From Halosimplex halophilum (GTDB lineage: Archaea > Halobacteriota > Halobacteria > Halobacteriales > Haloarculaceae), in assembly GCF_004698125.1 (NCBI RefSeq), contig NZ_ML214297.1, positions 2,186,226 through 2,250,225 of the forward strand: DNA of 64,000 nt. Reading direction: 5' to 3'. Below, in pieces: positions 43,956 to 53,654 of the stretch. The notes beneath the pieces were generated by a model. That model made no database searches and was not told the DNA's origin. It saw only the letters and a program-made list of their open reading frames with translations. Numbering within the stretch: the stretch's first letter is position 1; every line of letters begins with the position of its first letter. The translations under genes were made by a program, and so were the position numbers.

Positions 43956-45209
43956 TCACCCGCGGACCGGGCCCACGTCGTGGCGGAGCGCCCAGCGGTC
44001 CTCGCGGGGGTCGAGCCGGTGGGGTTCGCTGCCGCGCTCGGTGACGATCCCGGCGTGGTACAGCATCGCCTTCAGCTGGAAGACGGTCGGCGAGTGGTAG
44101 GCGTCGCCGTCGGCCAGCGCCTCGATTCGGAGGTCGCCGTCGTCGGTCAGCGCGCGGCCGCGCACCCCCTCGTCGCCGCGGAGGAACAGCTCGACCGTGA
44201 ACGTCGGGTGCAGCCCGTGCAGGTACTCGACGAACTCGCGGAGCGTGGGGCGACGCTCGCCGTCGTCGTGCAGCGACTGGAGTTCGGTGACGAGCAGCTC
44301 GGTCGCGGGGTAGGCGTAGACGACGCGGCGGGCGAGCTGGCCCCACCTCGGCGCGACCTCGCAGAAGCGCTTTCGGGAGCGTTTCCAGTCCTCGAAGGCG
44401 TCGAGCGCGGCGTCGACGCTCCCCGCCTCGTCGAGCGCGAAGCGGACGACCTCCTTGCCCAGCGCCGTCAGCGTCGTCCGGTCGGGCTCGACGGCGACGA
44501 GGTTGAGAAACTCCGCACCCGCTCGGGCGGCGTCGGTCGCGCCGACGACGCGCTCGGCGAGGACGGTCTCGGTGTCGCGGTCGTGGGCCACGGCGAGCGG
44601 GTAGGCGAGGTAGTTCTTCGGGTGGTTGAGCCCGAAGCTCTTGCCGGCGACGCCCTGGGCGCTGGCCTGGAACCGAATGCTCGTCGCCGCGTCGGCGGTG
44701 CGGTTGCCGACGACACGGGGGCGTTCGACCGCCCGAACGTCGCCGTCGGTCCCGACCGCGAGGACGCCGACGTTGCACTCCCGCGCCAGCGAGCGGTCGG
44801 TCTGGGTGATCGCCGCGGCCGGCGCCGCGAGGAAGGCGACGTTGGCCTCCCCGAGGCGGTCGCGGGCCTGGACGATTCCCCGTTCGGTGTCGACGCCGCC
44901 GCCGGCGTAGCCCTTCGCCTCGACGGCGATCAGCGGCGGCTCGCCGCCCAGCCGGTCGACCGCGAGCAACTCGTCGTCGAGCGGACGGACGCCGACGAGG
45001 TCGGGGTAGCCGGAGCCGACGCGGACGTGGTTGAACGGCGCCAGCGCCTCGCGGATCGCCTCGTCGACGGTCGTCCGGTCGACCCACCGCTCCTGCGCGA
45101 ACTGGGTGTCGACCACGGCGTACGCCTGCGCGCCGTCCTCCGGGAACAGCCGCCGCTTGGCCCGGGCGAGCACGCGCGGTTCCGTCAGGTCGTCGGCCGC
45201 CGTCGCCAT
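43956..45209 (-). CDS. Unrecognised protein with a PD-(D/E)xK nuclease-like signature
   Basis: 417 residues, soluble. Residues 65-105 read as a PD-(D/E)xK core: PD at 69-70 in GSGYPDLVGV and ExK at 97-99 in IAVEAKGYAGG, followed by an alpha-helix (GIVQARDRLG) and a beta-strand with AAP. The C-terminal half is helical and may include a winged helix (RPTLREFVEYLHGL). No full-length family recognised; candidate nuclease for restriction, defence or repair. ATG 45209 is preferred over an upstream in-frame start because CTTTTTG (about 45234-45240) has leaderless spacing. Divergent from the P-type ATPase. Confidence 0.65.
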   Translation of the reverse strand: MATAADDLTEPRVLARAKRRLFPEDGAQAYAVVDTQFAQERWVDRTTVDEAIREALAPFNHVRVGSGYPDLVGVRPLDDELLAVDRLGGEPPLIAVEAKGYAGGGVDTERGIVQARDRLGEANVAFLAAPAAAITQTDRSLARECNVGVLAVGTDGDVRAVERPRVVGNRTADAATSIRFQASAQGVAGKSFGLNHPKNYLAYPLAVAHDRDTETVLAERVVGATDAARAGAEFLNLVAVEPDRTTLTALGKEVVRFALDEAGSVDAALDAFEDWKRSRKRFCEVAPRWGQLARRVVYAYPATELLVTELQSLHDDGERRPTLREFVEYLHGLHPTFTVELFLRGDEGVRGRALTDDGDLRIEALADGDAYHSPTVFQLKAMLYHAGIVTERGSEPHRLDPREDRWALRHDVGPVRG

Positions 45210-45528
45210 GGTACCCCGACTGGCGAGCTCGCACAAAAAGGGTGGTGTCGCATCGCCAGTCGCCGCGGTCACGTCTGGTACCCCGGATATCGTCGCCGTT
45301 CGCGTGTCGCGCGCCGATCCAGGCGGGGATCCGCACTATCCCCGGAGCGCTGTATGAACCACATATCGCTATATTTAATCCGGAAGTGCGCGTCGAGTGG
45401 TCGACGAGGCGGAACACAGAATTACGGGCGGTTCGGGCTATATCTGTGCGATTTCGGGAACCTGTGGGTCGCGCGACCGGCGCCAGCCTACCAAACACCG
45501 ATGGGGCCAGCGGGCGAATTCCGATCCG
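45210..45528. promoter_or_regulatory. Divergent promoter region, PD-(D/E)xK-type gene and P-type ATPase
   Basis: 319 bases without a gene. The left edge has the TATA-like patch for the minus gene. Two plus-strand TATA-like elements, CTATATTTAATC (45369-45380) and GCTATATCTG (45438-45447), would give leaders of about 125 and 60 bases for the GTG start at 45529. Confidence 0.5.
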
Positions 45529-48240
45529 GTGACAGATACCCCACACAGCCGGCCGGTCGACGAGGTGCTCGCCGAGGCCGGGGTCGAGGAGTCGGGGCTG
45601 TCGTCGGCCGAGGCCGTCGAGCGCCGCGCAGAGCACGGGCCGAACGAGATCGCCCGCGCCAGGGGCCGGTCGCCGGTCGACATCTTCCTCGCGCAGTTCG
45701 ACAGCTGGCTCATCTGGGTGCTGCTCGCCGCGGCCGCCCTCTCGGTGTGGGCCGGCCACGCCGTCGACGCCGTGCTCATCACCGTGATCGTCGTCGCCAA
45801 CGGCGTCTTCGGGTTCGCGCAGGACTACCGCGCCGAGCGGAGTCTCGAATCGCTCCGCGAGTTGACGGCGCCCACCGCCGTCGTCCGCCGCGACGGCGGG
45901 ACGGCGGAGGTAGCGGCGACCGAACTGGTTCCCGGCGACGTGGTCGAACTGTCGGACGGCGACGTGGTACCGGCGGACGGTCGGCTCGTCGAGACGACGG
46001 GGCTGGAGGTCGACGAGGCGGCGCTGACCGGCGAGAGCCTCCCGGTCTCGAAGTCCGTCGAGCCGGTCGAACCGGACGCGCCGCTCGCGGAACGGTCGTC
46101 GATGGTGTACAAGAGCACGGCGGTCACGAGGGGGAAGGCCGCCTTCGTCGTGACCGCGACCGGCGAGGACACGGAGGTCGGGGGCATCGCGCGCCAGCTC
46201 GCCGACACGGAGGAGACGGAGACGCCGCTGCAGGCCGAGCTGGACGACCTCGGGCGGACGCTCGGGCTCGGCGTCGTCGCGCTGGCCGCGCTGGTCGTCC
46301 CGCTGCTGTGGTTCCGCGGAGTCGAACCGCTGCAGACCGCGCTGACCGCGGTGTCGCTGGCCGTCGCGGCCGTCCCCGAGGGGCTGCCAGCGGTCGTGAC
46401 GCTGACGCTCGCGCTGGGCGTCCGCCGGATGGCCGACGAGAACGCCCTCGTGCGGCGGCTGCCCGCCGTCGAGGCGCTCGGCGCCGTCGACGTGGTCTGT
46501 ACCGACAAGACCGGCACGCTCACAGAGGGGCGGATGGCCGTCAGCCGGCTGTGGGTCGCCGACGGCGTCGTCAACTTCGACGACGTGATCGACGACGCGG
46601 CGGGCGGGGCGGCCGCCTCGAACGGCGGCGCGGCCGCGGGGATCGACTCCGCGGCGGGCGCGTCCACGACCGAGGCCGACCGCGTCGACCTGCTGCTGCG
46701 GGCGGGGGCGCTGTGCAACGACGCGACGGCCGAGGCGGGCGACCCGACCGAGCGGGCGCTCGTCGCGGCCGCCGAGGATCGAGGGTTCGACGTGGCCGCG
46801 CTGCGCGAGCGGAGTCCGCGGACCGACGAGATCCCCTTCTCCTCGGAGCGCAAGTGGATGGGGACGGTTCACGGCGACCGCGCCTACGTCAAGGGCGCGC
46901 CGGAGGTCGTCGTCGAGAAGTGCTCGCGCGCCCTGACCGACGACGGGTCGGTCGAGCTGGACGAGGCGGGCGCCGAGCGGATCCGCGAGCGGACCCGCGA
47001 GTTCGCCGACGACGCGCTGCGGGTACTCGCGGTCGCCTACACCGAGGACGGGCGCGGCTTCGACGCGGACGGCGAGGGGGAACTCGACGGCGCCGACGAC
47101 CTGACGGACCTGGTGTTCGTCGGGCTCGTCGGGATGATCGACCCGCCGCGCGCGGAGGTGGCCGACGCCATCGCGCGGACGCGCCGGGCGGGCATCGACG
47201 TGAAGATGATCACCGGCGACAACGTCCGGACGGCCGCGGCCGTCGGCGCGGAACTCGGACTGGGCGGCGACGTGGTCGAGGGCCGGGAGATCGAGGCGCT
47301 GAGCGACGACGAACTCCGCGAGCGCGTCGGCGAGGTGGACGTGTTCGCCCGGGCCTCGCCCGGGCACAAGGTCCGGGTGTTGCGCGCGCTCCAGGCGAAC
47401 GGTCGGACGGTGGCGATGACCGGCGACGGCGTCAACGACGCGCCGGCGCTGAAAAACGCCGACGTGGGCGTCGCGATGGGCGTCCGCGGCACGGACGTGG
47501 CCAAGCAGGCCAGCGACGTGGTGTTGCTCGACGACAACTACGCGACCATCGCCCGGGCGGTCGAGCGCGGCCGCGCCATCTTCGACAACGTCTGGAAGTT
47601 CGTCGCCTACCTGCTCAGCGCCAACGTCGCGGAGGTCGCCATCGTCTTCCTCGCCTCGCTGTGGGGGTATCTCGTCCTCCCAGCCGTCCAACTGCTGTGG
47701 ATCAACCTGCTGACCGACGGGCTGCCGGCGCTGGCGCTGGGCGCCGACCCCGAGAGCGGCGACGTGATGGAGCGGCCGCCGCGGGATCCCGAACAGGGCA
47801 TCGTCGACCGGCCCATGCTCGGCGTCATCGGCGGTACGGGGGTGGTGACGACCGCCGTCATGCTGGGCCTGCTCGCCGTCCTGCTCGACGGCGCAAGCGA
47901 GGTCGACGCCTACGTGCGGACGATGGTCTTCACGGCGTTCGTCGTCCTGGAGTTCGGGAAGCTGTTCGTCATCCGGTGGCTGCGCGAGACGCCGACGCTG
48001 TCGAACCGCTGGCTGTTCGCGGCGGTCGCGGGCTCGCTGGCCCTGCAGCTGGCCGTGCTGTACACCCCGCTACGCCGGTACTTCGACACGGTCGCGCTCG
48101 GCGTCGGGGACTGGGGGATCGTCGCCGGTGTCTTCGCCGTCACCGTCCCCGCGTACCTGCTCGTGGCCGCGGGCGTCCGCCGCCTGCGCGACACGGGCGC
48201 GGCTGCGGGAGCGGATCCACACACGGAAACGGGTGACTGA
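45529..48240 (+). CDS. Cation-transporting P-type ATPase (P2/Ca2+-type)
   Basis: 903 residues from a GTG start; a longer open frame upstream has no homology. Actuator motif TGES (167-170), phosphorylation motif DKTGT with Asp326, nucleotide-domain KGAPE, hinge TGDGVNDAP. The M4 sequence PEGLPA and the M6 NLLTDGLPA match Ca2+/Mn2+-type P2 pumps rather than heavy-metal P1B pumps, and no N-terminal CxxC domain is present. About ten membrane helices. Predicted cytoplasmic-membrane Ca2+ (or other divalent/monovalent cation) export. Confidence 0.9.
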   Translation: MTDTPHSRPVDEVLAEAGVEESGLSSAEAVERRAEHGPNEIARARGRSPVDIFLAQFDSWLIWVLLAAAALSVWAGHAVDAVLITVIVVANGVFGFAQDYRAERSLESLRELTAPTAVVRRDGGTAEVAATELVPGDVVELSDGDVVPADGRLVETTGLEVDEAALTGESLPVSKSVEPVEPDAPLAERSSMVYKSTAVTRGKAAFVVTATGEDTEVGGIARQLADTEETETPLQAELDDLGRTLGLGVVALAALVVPLLWFRGVEPLQTALTAVSLAVAAVPEGLPAVVTLTLALGVRRMADENALVRRLPAVEALGAVDVVCTDKTGTLTEGRMAVSRLWVADGVVNFDDVIDDAAGGAAASNGGAAAGIDSAAGASTTEADRVDLLLRAGALCNDATAEAGDPTERALVAAAEDRGFDVAALRERSPRTDEIPFSSERKWMGTVHGDRAYVKGAPEVVVEKCSRALTDDGSVELDEAGAERIRERTREFADDALRVLAVAYTEDGRGFDADGEGELDGADDLTDLVFVGLVGMIDPPRAEVADAIARTRRAGIDVKMITGDNVRTAAAVGAELGLGGDVVEGREIEALSDDELRERVGEVDVFARASPGHKVRVLRALQANGRTVAMTGDGVNDAPALKNADVGVAMGVRGTDVAKQASDVVLLDDNYATIARAVERGRAIFDNVWKFVAYLLSANVAEVAIVFLASLWGYLVLPAVQLLWINLLTDGLPALALGADPESGDVMERPPRDPEQGIVDRPMLGVIGGTGVVTTAVMLGLLAVLLDGASEVDAYVRTMVFTAFVVLEFGKLFVIRWLRETPTLSNRWLFAAVAGSLALQLAVLYTPLRRYFDTVALGVGDWGIVAGVFAVTVPAYLLVAAGVRRLRDTGAAAGADPHTETGD

Positions 48241-48344
48241 CCGCGCGTGACCGGGACGGGGATCGAACGGGCGGGATCACCGATCCCCGCCGGATCGACG
48301 GCGTCGGCCGCGGGCTTATCAGCGTGACGCGCGTACCGGAACGT

Positions 48345-48806
48345 ATGACCGACGCCGAGGAGATCGAGATGGGGGCGGAGGAGGTCGACCGATTCCTGGG
48401 GAGCGGGGGAACGGGAGTCCTCTCGCTGTCGACGGTCGGCGACGAGCCGCCGGACGCCGTCCCGGTGTCGTACGGCTACGACGCCGAGGACCGGGTGTTC
48501 TACTTCCGGATCTCCGTCGGCCACGACGACGATCCGGGGGAGCTGGCCGGCAGGCCGGTGACGTTCGTCGCGTACGGCGACGAGGACGGGGACGACGACG
48601 GGCGATGGCGCAGTGTCGTCGCGCGCGGCCGGTTGCACGACACCGAGGAGGCGGGGATCGAAACGGAGACGCTCGCCGAGATGGAGCGGATCGACATCCC
48701 GCTGGTCGACGTGTTCGAGGAGCCGCTGCGGATGGTGTCGTTCGACTTCTTCCGGCTCGACCCCGACGAGTTCACCGGCCGGCGGGAGTCGCTCGTCAAC
48801 GATTGA
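48345..48806 (+). CDS. Pyridoxamine 5'-phosphate oxidase-like flavin-binding protein
   Basis: 153 residues. Split-barrel layout of haloarchaeal PNPOx-like proteins: an N-terminal helix, GTGVLSLSTVGDEPPDAVPVSYGY strand-turn-strand, RVFYFRIS, and VVARGRL. The family binds FMN or F420; true pyridoxamine oxidation is not implied. ATG 48345 chosen over an in-frame ATG seven codons upstream on homology. 104 bases downstream of the ATPase, same strand. Confidence 0.82.
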   Translation: MTDAEEIEMGAEEVDRFLGSGGTGVLSLSTVGDEPPDAVPVSYGYDAEDRVFYFRISVGHDDDPGELAGRPVTFVAYGDEDGDDDGRWRSVVARGRLHDTEEAGIETETLAEMERIDIPLVDVFEEPLRMVSFDFFRLDPDEFTGRRESLVND

Positions 48807-48826
48807 GGGAACTCCCCGTCCGGTCG

Positions 48827-49405
48827 CTACCCCGGCAGGAAGACGTTGATGACGGCGACGACCAGCCCCGCCAGTCCCATCCGGGCGGCGGCGACGTACC
48901 AGCGCTGGCCGGAGATCGACCCCATGTAGGCGCCGAACGCGCCGAGGACGCCGACGCCGAGCGCGACGGAGACGAGCGCCGCCTCGACCATCGAGAAGGC
49001 GGTCCCCTCGAAGGCGAAGGGGAGGAGAGTGATCAGGATGCCGATGAGCGGGCCGAGGCCGCTGGCGACGGCGTGGACGACGCGGGCGCCGCTCTGTTCG
49101 TGCTCGATGCGCGTGTCGTCGAGGTCGGTGAGCATCGCCCGTTCGACGCGGCGGACCGCCGCGCGCGTCTCGGCGCGCTCGATCTCCCAGACGCTCCAGA
49201 CCGCCGAGGTGCCCAGGCCGACGGCCGCGCCGGCGCCGATCTTGATGACCGTCGCGCCGTCGGGCACGCCCGAGAGGACGGCCCCGACGACGACGCCGAT
49301 GGCCGTGAGCGTCCCGTCGAAGCCGTTCGAGACGAAGTAGCGGCGGGCGATCGAGAGCACGTCCTCCTTGCCCAGCAGGCGGCGGGCGCGGTCGAGCGCG
49401 GACAC
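48827..49405 (-). CDS. VIT/CCC1-family membrane protein
   Basis: 192 residues with the VIT pattern: RRYFVSNGFDGTLTAIGVVVGAVLSG in the first helix pair and three further membrane helices, the last ending VAVINVFLPG. Family members transport iron or manganese. The start is two bases after the stop of the DUF211 gene, so the two are translationally coupled. The conserved metal-binding loop of eukaryotic VIT1 is replaced by a charged loop (ERAETRAAVRRVERAM), so substrate is uncertain. Confidence 0.78.
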   Translation of the reverse strand: MSALDRARRLLGKEDVLSIARRYFVSNGFDGTLTAIGVVVGAVLSGVPDGATVIKIGAGAAVGLGTSAVWSVWEIERAETRAAVRRVERAMLTDLDDTRIEHEQSGARVVHAVASGLGPLIGILITLLPFAFEGTAFSMVEAALVSVALGVGVLGAFGAYMGSISGQRWYVAAARMGLAGLVVAVINVFLPG

Positions 49406-49407
49406 GG

Positions 49408-49698
49408 TCAGCCGTCCTGTGGCGTGGGGCGGTCCTCGACGACGTAGTCGCCGCAGGCCACCTCGTCGACGGAGTGGACCGTCCCGCTCAACTCCTCGAC
49501 GGCGGCCTCGACGGCGTCGTAGTCGAGGTCTTCGCCCTCCAGCGTGACCTTGACGTTCTGGACCTCCTGGTCGAGTTCGACCAGCGACGTGCTCGCGCCC
49601 TCGACGGAGTCGAGTTCGCTCAGGCGCTGGGTGAACGCGAGCAGCGGCGGGTCGTGCGGTTTCAACACGTCCACGACGAGCCGGCGAACGGGTGCCAT
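49408..49698 (-). CDS. DUF211 family protein
   Basis: 96 residues, full length for DUF211, a ferredoxin-like-fold archaeal family. Begins MAPVRRLVVDVLKPHDPP and carries VKVTLEGEDLDYDAVEAAVEELGG-like features. The frame is open 123 bases upstream, but homology and a minus-strand CTTTTTGTA (49722-49730) with leaderless spacing support ATG 49698. First gene of a two-gene unit with the VIT-family protein, suggesting a metal- or stress-related partnership. Confidence 0.85.
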   Translation of the reverse strand: MAPVRRLVVDVLKPHDPPLLAFTQRLSELDSVEGASTSLVELDQEVQNVKVTLEGEDLDYDAVEAAVEELSGTVHSVDEVACGDYVVEDRPTPQDG

Positions 49699-49792
49699 GG
49701 TGTGCCGTCGGACCGCGACGTACAAAAAGGCGAGTCGCCCGGGACCCCTCGGACCGTCGCCGCCGGCGCCGCGACGCGTCGACGTGCCGGCA

Positions 49793-50869
49793 TCAGTCGC
49801 CGGCCCCGGGATCGCGCTCACGGAACCACCCGAGCGACGCCATCGCGGCGACGACAGCGCCGCCAGCGACGAGCGCGGGACCGGACGTGGCGACGCGGTA
49901 GACGAGGACGGCCGCGCCGGCCACCGGCGCGACGGCGCTCGTGCCCGCGGCGAGCAGGCCGACCAGCGCGGCGTCGACGCCGCTGCCGCCCGGGGCCGGG
50001 ACGACCGCCGCCGCGACGGCGGCGGGGATCACGGCCAGCAGGACGCCGACCGAGACCGACTCCCCGACCGCGCGGAACGAGAGCCACAGCGCGACCACGG
50101 TCAGCGCGTGGGCGACGGCCAGCAGTCCGACCAGGGTCACGATCTGTCGGGGCGACCCACCGCGTAGCCGCGCCAGCGCGGCCCGGAACCGGTCCGCCCG
50201 GTCGGCGACGGCCGCCCGGTCCGGCGGCGAGACCCGGGGGACGACCCGGAGCGCGCCGGCGAGTCGCGCGACCAGCGAGACGAGGGCGGCGGTCGCGCGG
50301 TCGCGGACCCGCCAGAGGACGACCCCGCCGGCCGCGGCCAGGGCGACGAAGCCGACGCCGACCGCCGCCAGTGCGGTCACGTCACTGCTTCCGGCGCCGG
50401 CGGTCGCCAGCAGGTAGCCGACGCCGACGACGCCGAACGCGCCGACGAGGGCGTTGGTGAGCGCGCTGACGGCGACGACCGCGGCGACGCCGTCCTCGTA
50501 GTCGGCGTCGGAGGTGCGCGCGACGAGCAGGCCGTTGACCGGCGCGCCGCCGGCCTGGCCGCCCGGGGCGACCGTGCTGACGACCGTCGTCGCGACGTAC
50601 GCGCCGAGGACCCGACCCACCGGCGCGTCGTGGCCGAGGATACCGAGGAGGACGCGCAGCGCGAGCCCCCTGGCGACCAGCACCGCGACCGCGACGGCCG
50701 CGACGAGCGCGACCGTCCGCCCGTCCGCACCGGCCAGCGCCGTCCCGACCGCGTCGGGGCCGACGAGCGCGACCGCCCCGGCGACCGCCGCCAGCGTCGC
50801 GACCACCGCGAGCGCTCTGCGCCCGAGTCGGTCGGTGGGGAGCCGGGACCGGTGGGTCGCCGAACTCAC
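49793..50869 (-). CDS. Flippase-like membrane protein (UPF0104/LPG synthase TM family)
   Basis: 358 residues from a GTG start at 50869; the open frame continues upstream into the hairpin element but without homology. About eight to nine membrane helices and the family core VVSTVAPGGQAGGAPVNGLL and PAPGGSGVDAALVGLL (paired GG motifs). Related to AglD-type and lysylphosphatidylglycerol-flippase-like proteins; may act in lipid-linked sugar or polar lipid handling. Its 5' side faces repeat copy 2 and the aglM gene beyond it. Confidence 0.82.
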   Translation of the reverse strand: MSSATHRSRLPTDRLGRRALAVVATLAAVAGAVALVGPDAVGTALAGADGRTVALVAAVAVAVLVARGLALRVLLGILGHDAPVGRVLGAYVATTVVSTVAPGGQAGGAPVNGLLVARTSDADYEDGVAAVVAVSALTNALVGAFGVVGVGYLLATAGAGSSDVTALAAVGVGFVALAAAGGVVLWRVRDRATAALVSLVARLAGALRVVPRVSPPDRAAVADRADRFRAALARLRGGSPRQIVTLVGLLAVAHALTVVALWLSFRAVGESVSVGVLLAVIPAAVAAAVVPAPGGSGVDAALVGLLAAGTSAVAPVAGAAVLVYRVATSGPALVAGGAVVAAMASLGWFRERDPGAGD

Positions 50870-51052
50870 GGTATCACCCGCCGCCAGACGTGCCCGCCAC
50901 TGGCCGCTTGTTGCCGTGTCAGGATCCGTCCGTTTCCGTGCCCGTACATGTCGAATCGCCCGTCCCGCGTACCCGTGGAGATCGTACCCGCGTTTGGGGT
51001 CACACGGACATAACTGTGACGCGAGCGGCGACGTTCCGTACGAACGGACGCC

Positions 51053-51661
51053 GTTGCAGTGAGCCGCTGCGGTGCGGTCGGCGTGCGCTGTCGTCTCGGA
51101 ATCGCTTGCGATTCCGATGGGCCGTCGGAGCTTGCTCTGACGTTGGCGCGCGTTCATGCGCGCGACGGCATCGCGCGAGGGATGAGAAGCGCAGCTTGCG
51201 AGCAGCGAGGGGCCGGCGGTCCCTCGGGCCATGCGGGCGACCCGAGCGTCGCCCGCAGACAGCGCAAGAGGCTGGGGAGGTGTGAGGTCCCCTGCGGTGC
51301 GGTCACGGTGCTGTGCGGTCGCGGTCCCTGCCGGACTGAACGGGCGAGGTGCGCTCGCGTGTAGTTTAGTCGTCTGAGCGACCCCTATCCGCGCGGTGCG
51401 AGGCACGTGGCACCTCGAAGCGAACGGCTGTGCCGTGAGCGGGCGGTGCGGAGAGCGCGGATATCCCGCTTGGTTCGAGAGAGCGGAGCTCTCGTCACTG
51501 AGCGAATCGGAGATTCGCGAGGTCCGCAGGAGCGGAGCTCCTGCGAGATCCCGAAAATCGAATATTTTCGGCGACAGCGACCGCGAGCGCGCCGAGGGCT
51601 TTCATCGCTCGCTATCGTCTGTGGTCGATCCAACTCCGAGCGAGCGCGCCGAGGGCGTTCA
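51053..51661. repeat. Mosaic hairpin-rich dispersed element, copy 2
   Basis: This occupies most of the 939-base gene-free stretch between the flippase-like gene and aglM. Same order of conserved blocks as 3373-3889 but with extra and different hairpin inserts: stem-loops at 51097-51116, 51124-51141, 51147-51164, 51479-51493, 51503-51517, 51526-51544 and 51552-51570. The end block (GGTCGATCCAACTCCG onwards) is identical for 39 bases. Two diverged ~60-base units, each containing GCCGAGGG followed by (C/G)TTTCA or CGTTCA, close the element. No coding potential supported. Confidence 0.85.
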
Positions 51662-51808
51662 CCGGTCACAGTCGAGTGCGGTCGCTGTCGTGTCCGTTTC
51701 ATCTACGCCAGAACAACCGGAAACAACTACTCGACTCGCAACGCGAACGGCTGGCCCTCGCTCGGTCGATCCGAATCCTGAAGACGGCGGCGGACAACCC
51801 ATCCGTCA
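51662..51808 (+). other. Leader region of the UDP-sugar dehydrogenase gene
   Basis: 147 bases between the end of the hairpin element and the ATG at 51809. An AT-richer patch (AACAACCGGAAACAACTACTC, split around 51710-51735) may hold the promoter; no clear TATA box. The last block of the element may itself extend to about 51690. Confidence 0.35.
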
Positions 51809-53107
51809 ATGCACGTCAGCATCGTGGGCAGCGGCTACGTCGGGACGACGGTCGCCGCCTGTCTCGCCGACCTGGGGCACGAGGTGACGAACGTCGACAT
51901 CGACGGGGACATCGTCGCCGCCATCAACGGCGGCGAGTCGCCGATCCACGAGCCCGGCCTCGACGACCTGGTGGCCGACCACGCCGGCGAGACCCTGCGG
52001 GCGACCACCGACTACGACGCCGTCCGCGAGACCGACGTGACCTTCCTCGCCCTGCCGACCCCCTCCGAGGACGACGGCGCCATCGACCTGACGTACATGG
52101 AGGCCGGCGCCCAGTCGCTGGGCGAGGCGCTCGCCGAGAAAGAGGGCGACCACCTCGTCGTCGTCAAGAGCACCGTCGTCCCCGGCTCGACCGAGGAGAC
52201 GATCGCGCCCGCCATCGAGGAGACCTCGGGGAAGACCGCCGGCGAGGACTTCCACGTCGCGATGAACCCCGAGTTCCTCCGGATGGGCACCGCCGTCGAG
52301 GACTTCCTCGACCCGCAGAAGATCGTCTTCGGCGCCCGCCGGCCGGCCGCCTACGACACCCTCGGGGAGGTGTTCGCGCCGCTGGTCGCGGAGAGCGACG
52401 CCGCCGTCGTCGAGACCGGTATCCGCGAGGCCGAGATGATCAAGTACGCCAACAACGGTTTTCTGGCGTCGAAGGTCTCCCTTATTAATGACATCGGGAA
52501 CATCTGCAAGGAGTTCGACGTCGACGCCTACGAGGTCGCCGACGCGATCGCCCTCGACGACCGCATCGGCGGGAAGTTCCTGCGCTCCGGGCTCGGCTGG
52601 GGCGGTTCGTGTTTCCCGAAGGACACGAACGCGATCATCGCGGCCGCGCGGGAGGCGGGCTACGAACCGCCCGTCCTCGAGGCCGCGGTCGAGGTGAACG
52701 ACCTGCAACCGGAGCGACTCCTCGCGTTGCTGGACGAGCGGGCGGACGTGGCCGGCGAGCGCGTCGCCGTCCTCGGCCTCTCGTTCAAGCCCGGGACCGA
52801 CGACGTTCGCAAGACCCGCGCGGTCCCGGTCATCGAGGGCCTCCAGGAGCGCGGTGCGGAGGTGGTCGCCTACGACCCCGTGGCGACCGAGAGCTTCGAC
52901 GAGCACTACCCCGAGATCGAGGTCGCATACGCCGACAGCGCGGCCGAGGCGCTGGACGGTGCCCGCGCCGCGGTCGCGGTCACCGACTGGGACGAGTTCG
53001 CCGCGCTCGATTCGGAGTTCGACGCGATGGCCGAGCCGCTGGTCCTCGACGGCCGCCACATCGTCGAGCGCCGCGACGGCATCGAGTACGTCGGCCTGAC
53101 CTGGTGA
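51809..53107 (+). CDS. aglM: UDP-glucose/GDP-mannose 6-dehydrogenase (AglM-type)
   Basis: 432 residues. NAD-binding GSGYVGTT (7-14), catalytic Lys212 ([12 protein letters not shown]) and catalytic Cys268 ([10 protein letters not shown]) intact, C-terminal UDP-binding domain with [13 protein letters not shown]. Oxidises UDP-glucose (or a related sugar nucleotide) to the uronic acid in two NAD-dependent steps; in Haloferax AglM supplies hexuronic acid for S-layer N-glycosylation. The flippase-like membrane gene on the other side of repeat copy 2 may belong to the same glycan pathway, which is inference. Confidence 0.92.
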   Translation: MHVSIVGSGYVGTTVAACLADLGHEVTNVDIDGDIVAAINGGESPIHEPGLDDLVADHAGETLRATTDYDAVRETDVTFLALPTPSEDDGAIDLTYMEAGAQSLGEALAEKEGDHLVVVKSTVVPGSTEETIAPAIEETSGKTAGEDFHVAMNPEFLRMGTAVEDFLDPQKIVFGARRPAAYDTLGEVFAPLVAESDAAVVETGIREAEMIKYANNGFLASKVSLINDIGNICKEFDVDAYEVADAIALDDRIGGKFLRSGLGWGGSCFPKDTNAIIAAAREAGYEPPVLEAAVEVNDLQPERLLALLDERADVAGERVAVLGLSFKPGTDDVRKTRAVPVIEGLQERGAEVVAYDPVATESFDEHYPEIEVAYADSAAEALDGARAAVAVTDWDEFAALDSEFDAMAEPLVLDGRHIVERRDGIEYVGLTW

Positions 53108-53130
53108 GCGTCTCCGCTCGTCGGCGCGTC

Positions 53131-53140
53131 GCCGTTTTTG
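53131..53140 (+). terminator. T-run after aglM
   Basis: GCCGTTTTTG about 25 bases after the stop, in a 43-base convergent spacer. Typical short archaeal termination signal. Confidence 0.4.
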
Positions 53141-53150
53141 GTGGCGGTTG

Positions 53151-53654
53151 CTACTCTGTGTCCCCGTCGCGCCCGATCTGACGGTCGACGGCGAACACGA
53201 GCGCCGCGGCGACGACCGCGGCGACGAGCACCCGCGGGTCCGAGGTGACGTAGAGGCTCGGCGTCGGCGGTCGCCACCAGGTGACCGGGTAGAGCCACGG
53301 GCCCGCGCGGCCGTCCGCGAACACCCTGAGCCCGTCCACCGCCAGCGACAGCGACCCGCCGGCGGCGAGGAATCCGAACGCCCGTCGCCGGTGGCGGGGT
53401 CCGAACGCCAGCGCGACGGCGCCCGCCACCAGCCCCACGCCGCCCAGCGTGCTCACCGCGCTCCAGGAGAACGGGACGCCGAGCGCGGCCTCGACCGTCG
53501 CCGACCCCAGCAGGAGGTCGACCTTCACGAGGTCGGGGATCGTGCCGCCGCACATCCCCACCGCGACCCACCGGGGCGCGATCCGGTCGGCTCCCCAGCT
53601 CGCGACGGTCAGGACGACGTAGACCGCGAGGACGTGGGTCAGCAGGTCAGCCAT
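53151..53654 (-). CDS. YdjM-like membrane-bound metal-dependent hydrolase family protein
   Basis: 167 residues, about four membrane helices. Retains the family pattern of an early His ([10 protein letters not shown]), GGTIPDLVKVD with Asp, and a late Asp in LAVDGLRV. The family (LexA-regulated YdjM in bacteria) is annotated as membrane hydrolase without proven substrate. Its start overlaps the last 8 bases of the upstream gene, indicating an operon. Confidence 0.65.
   Translation of the reverse strand: MADLLTHVLAVYVVLTVASWGADRIAPRWVAVGMCGGTIPDLVKVDLLLGSATVEAALGVPFSWSAVSTLGGVGLVAGAVALAFGPRHRRRAFGFLAAGGSLSLAVDGLRVFADGRAGPWLYPVTWWRPPTPSLYVTSDPRVLVAAVVAAALVFAVDRQIGRDGDTE

Noticed and set aside
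45397..45528. 44-codon upstream extension of the P-type ATPase
   Set aside because: Contains no homologous residues, and a second TATA-like element lies inside it; the GTG at 45529 fits the family.
43704..48236. A 1510-codon plus-strand frame across the PD-(D/E)xK-type gene and the P-type ATPase
   Set aside because: It is out of phase with the ATPase motifs and antisense to the 43956 gene; composition is Arg-rich and without homology. Typical shadow frame.
51053..51661. CRISPR array or IS element in the hairpin-rich region
   Set aside because: No equal-length direct repeats with regular spacers, no cas genes, no transposase and no terminal inverted repeats with target duplication.
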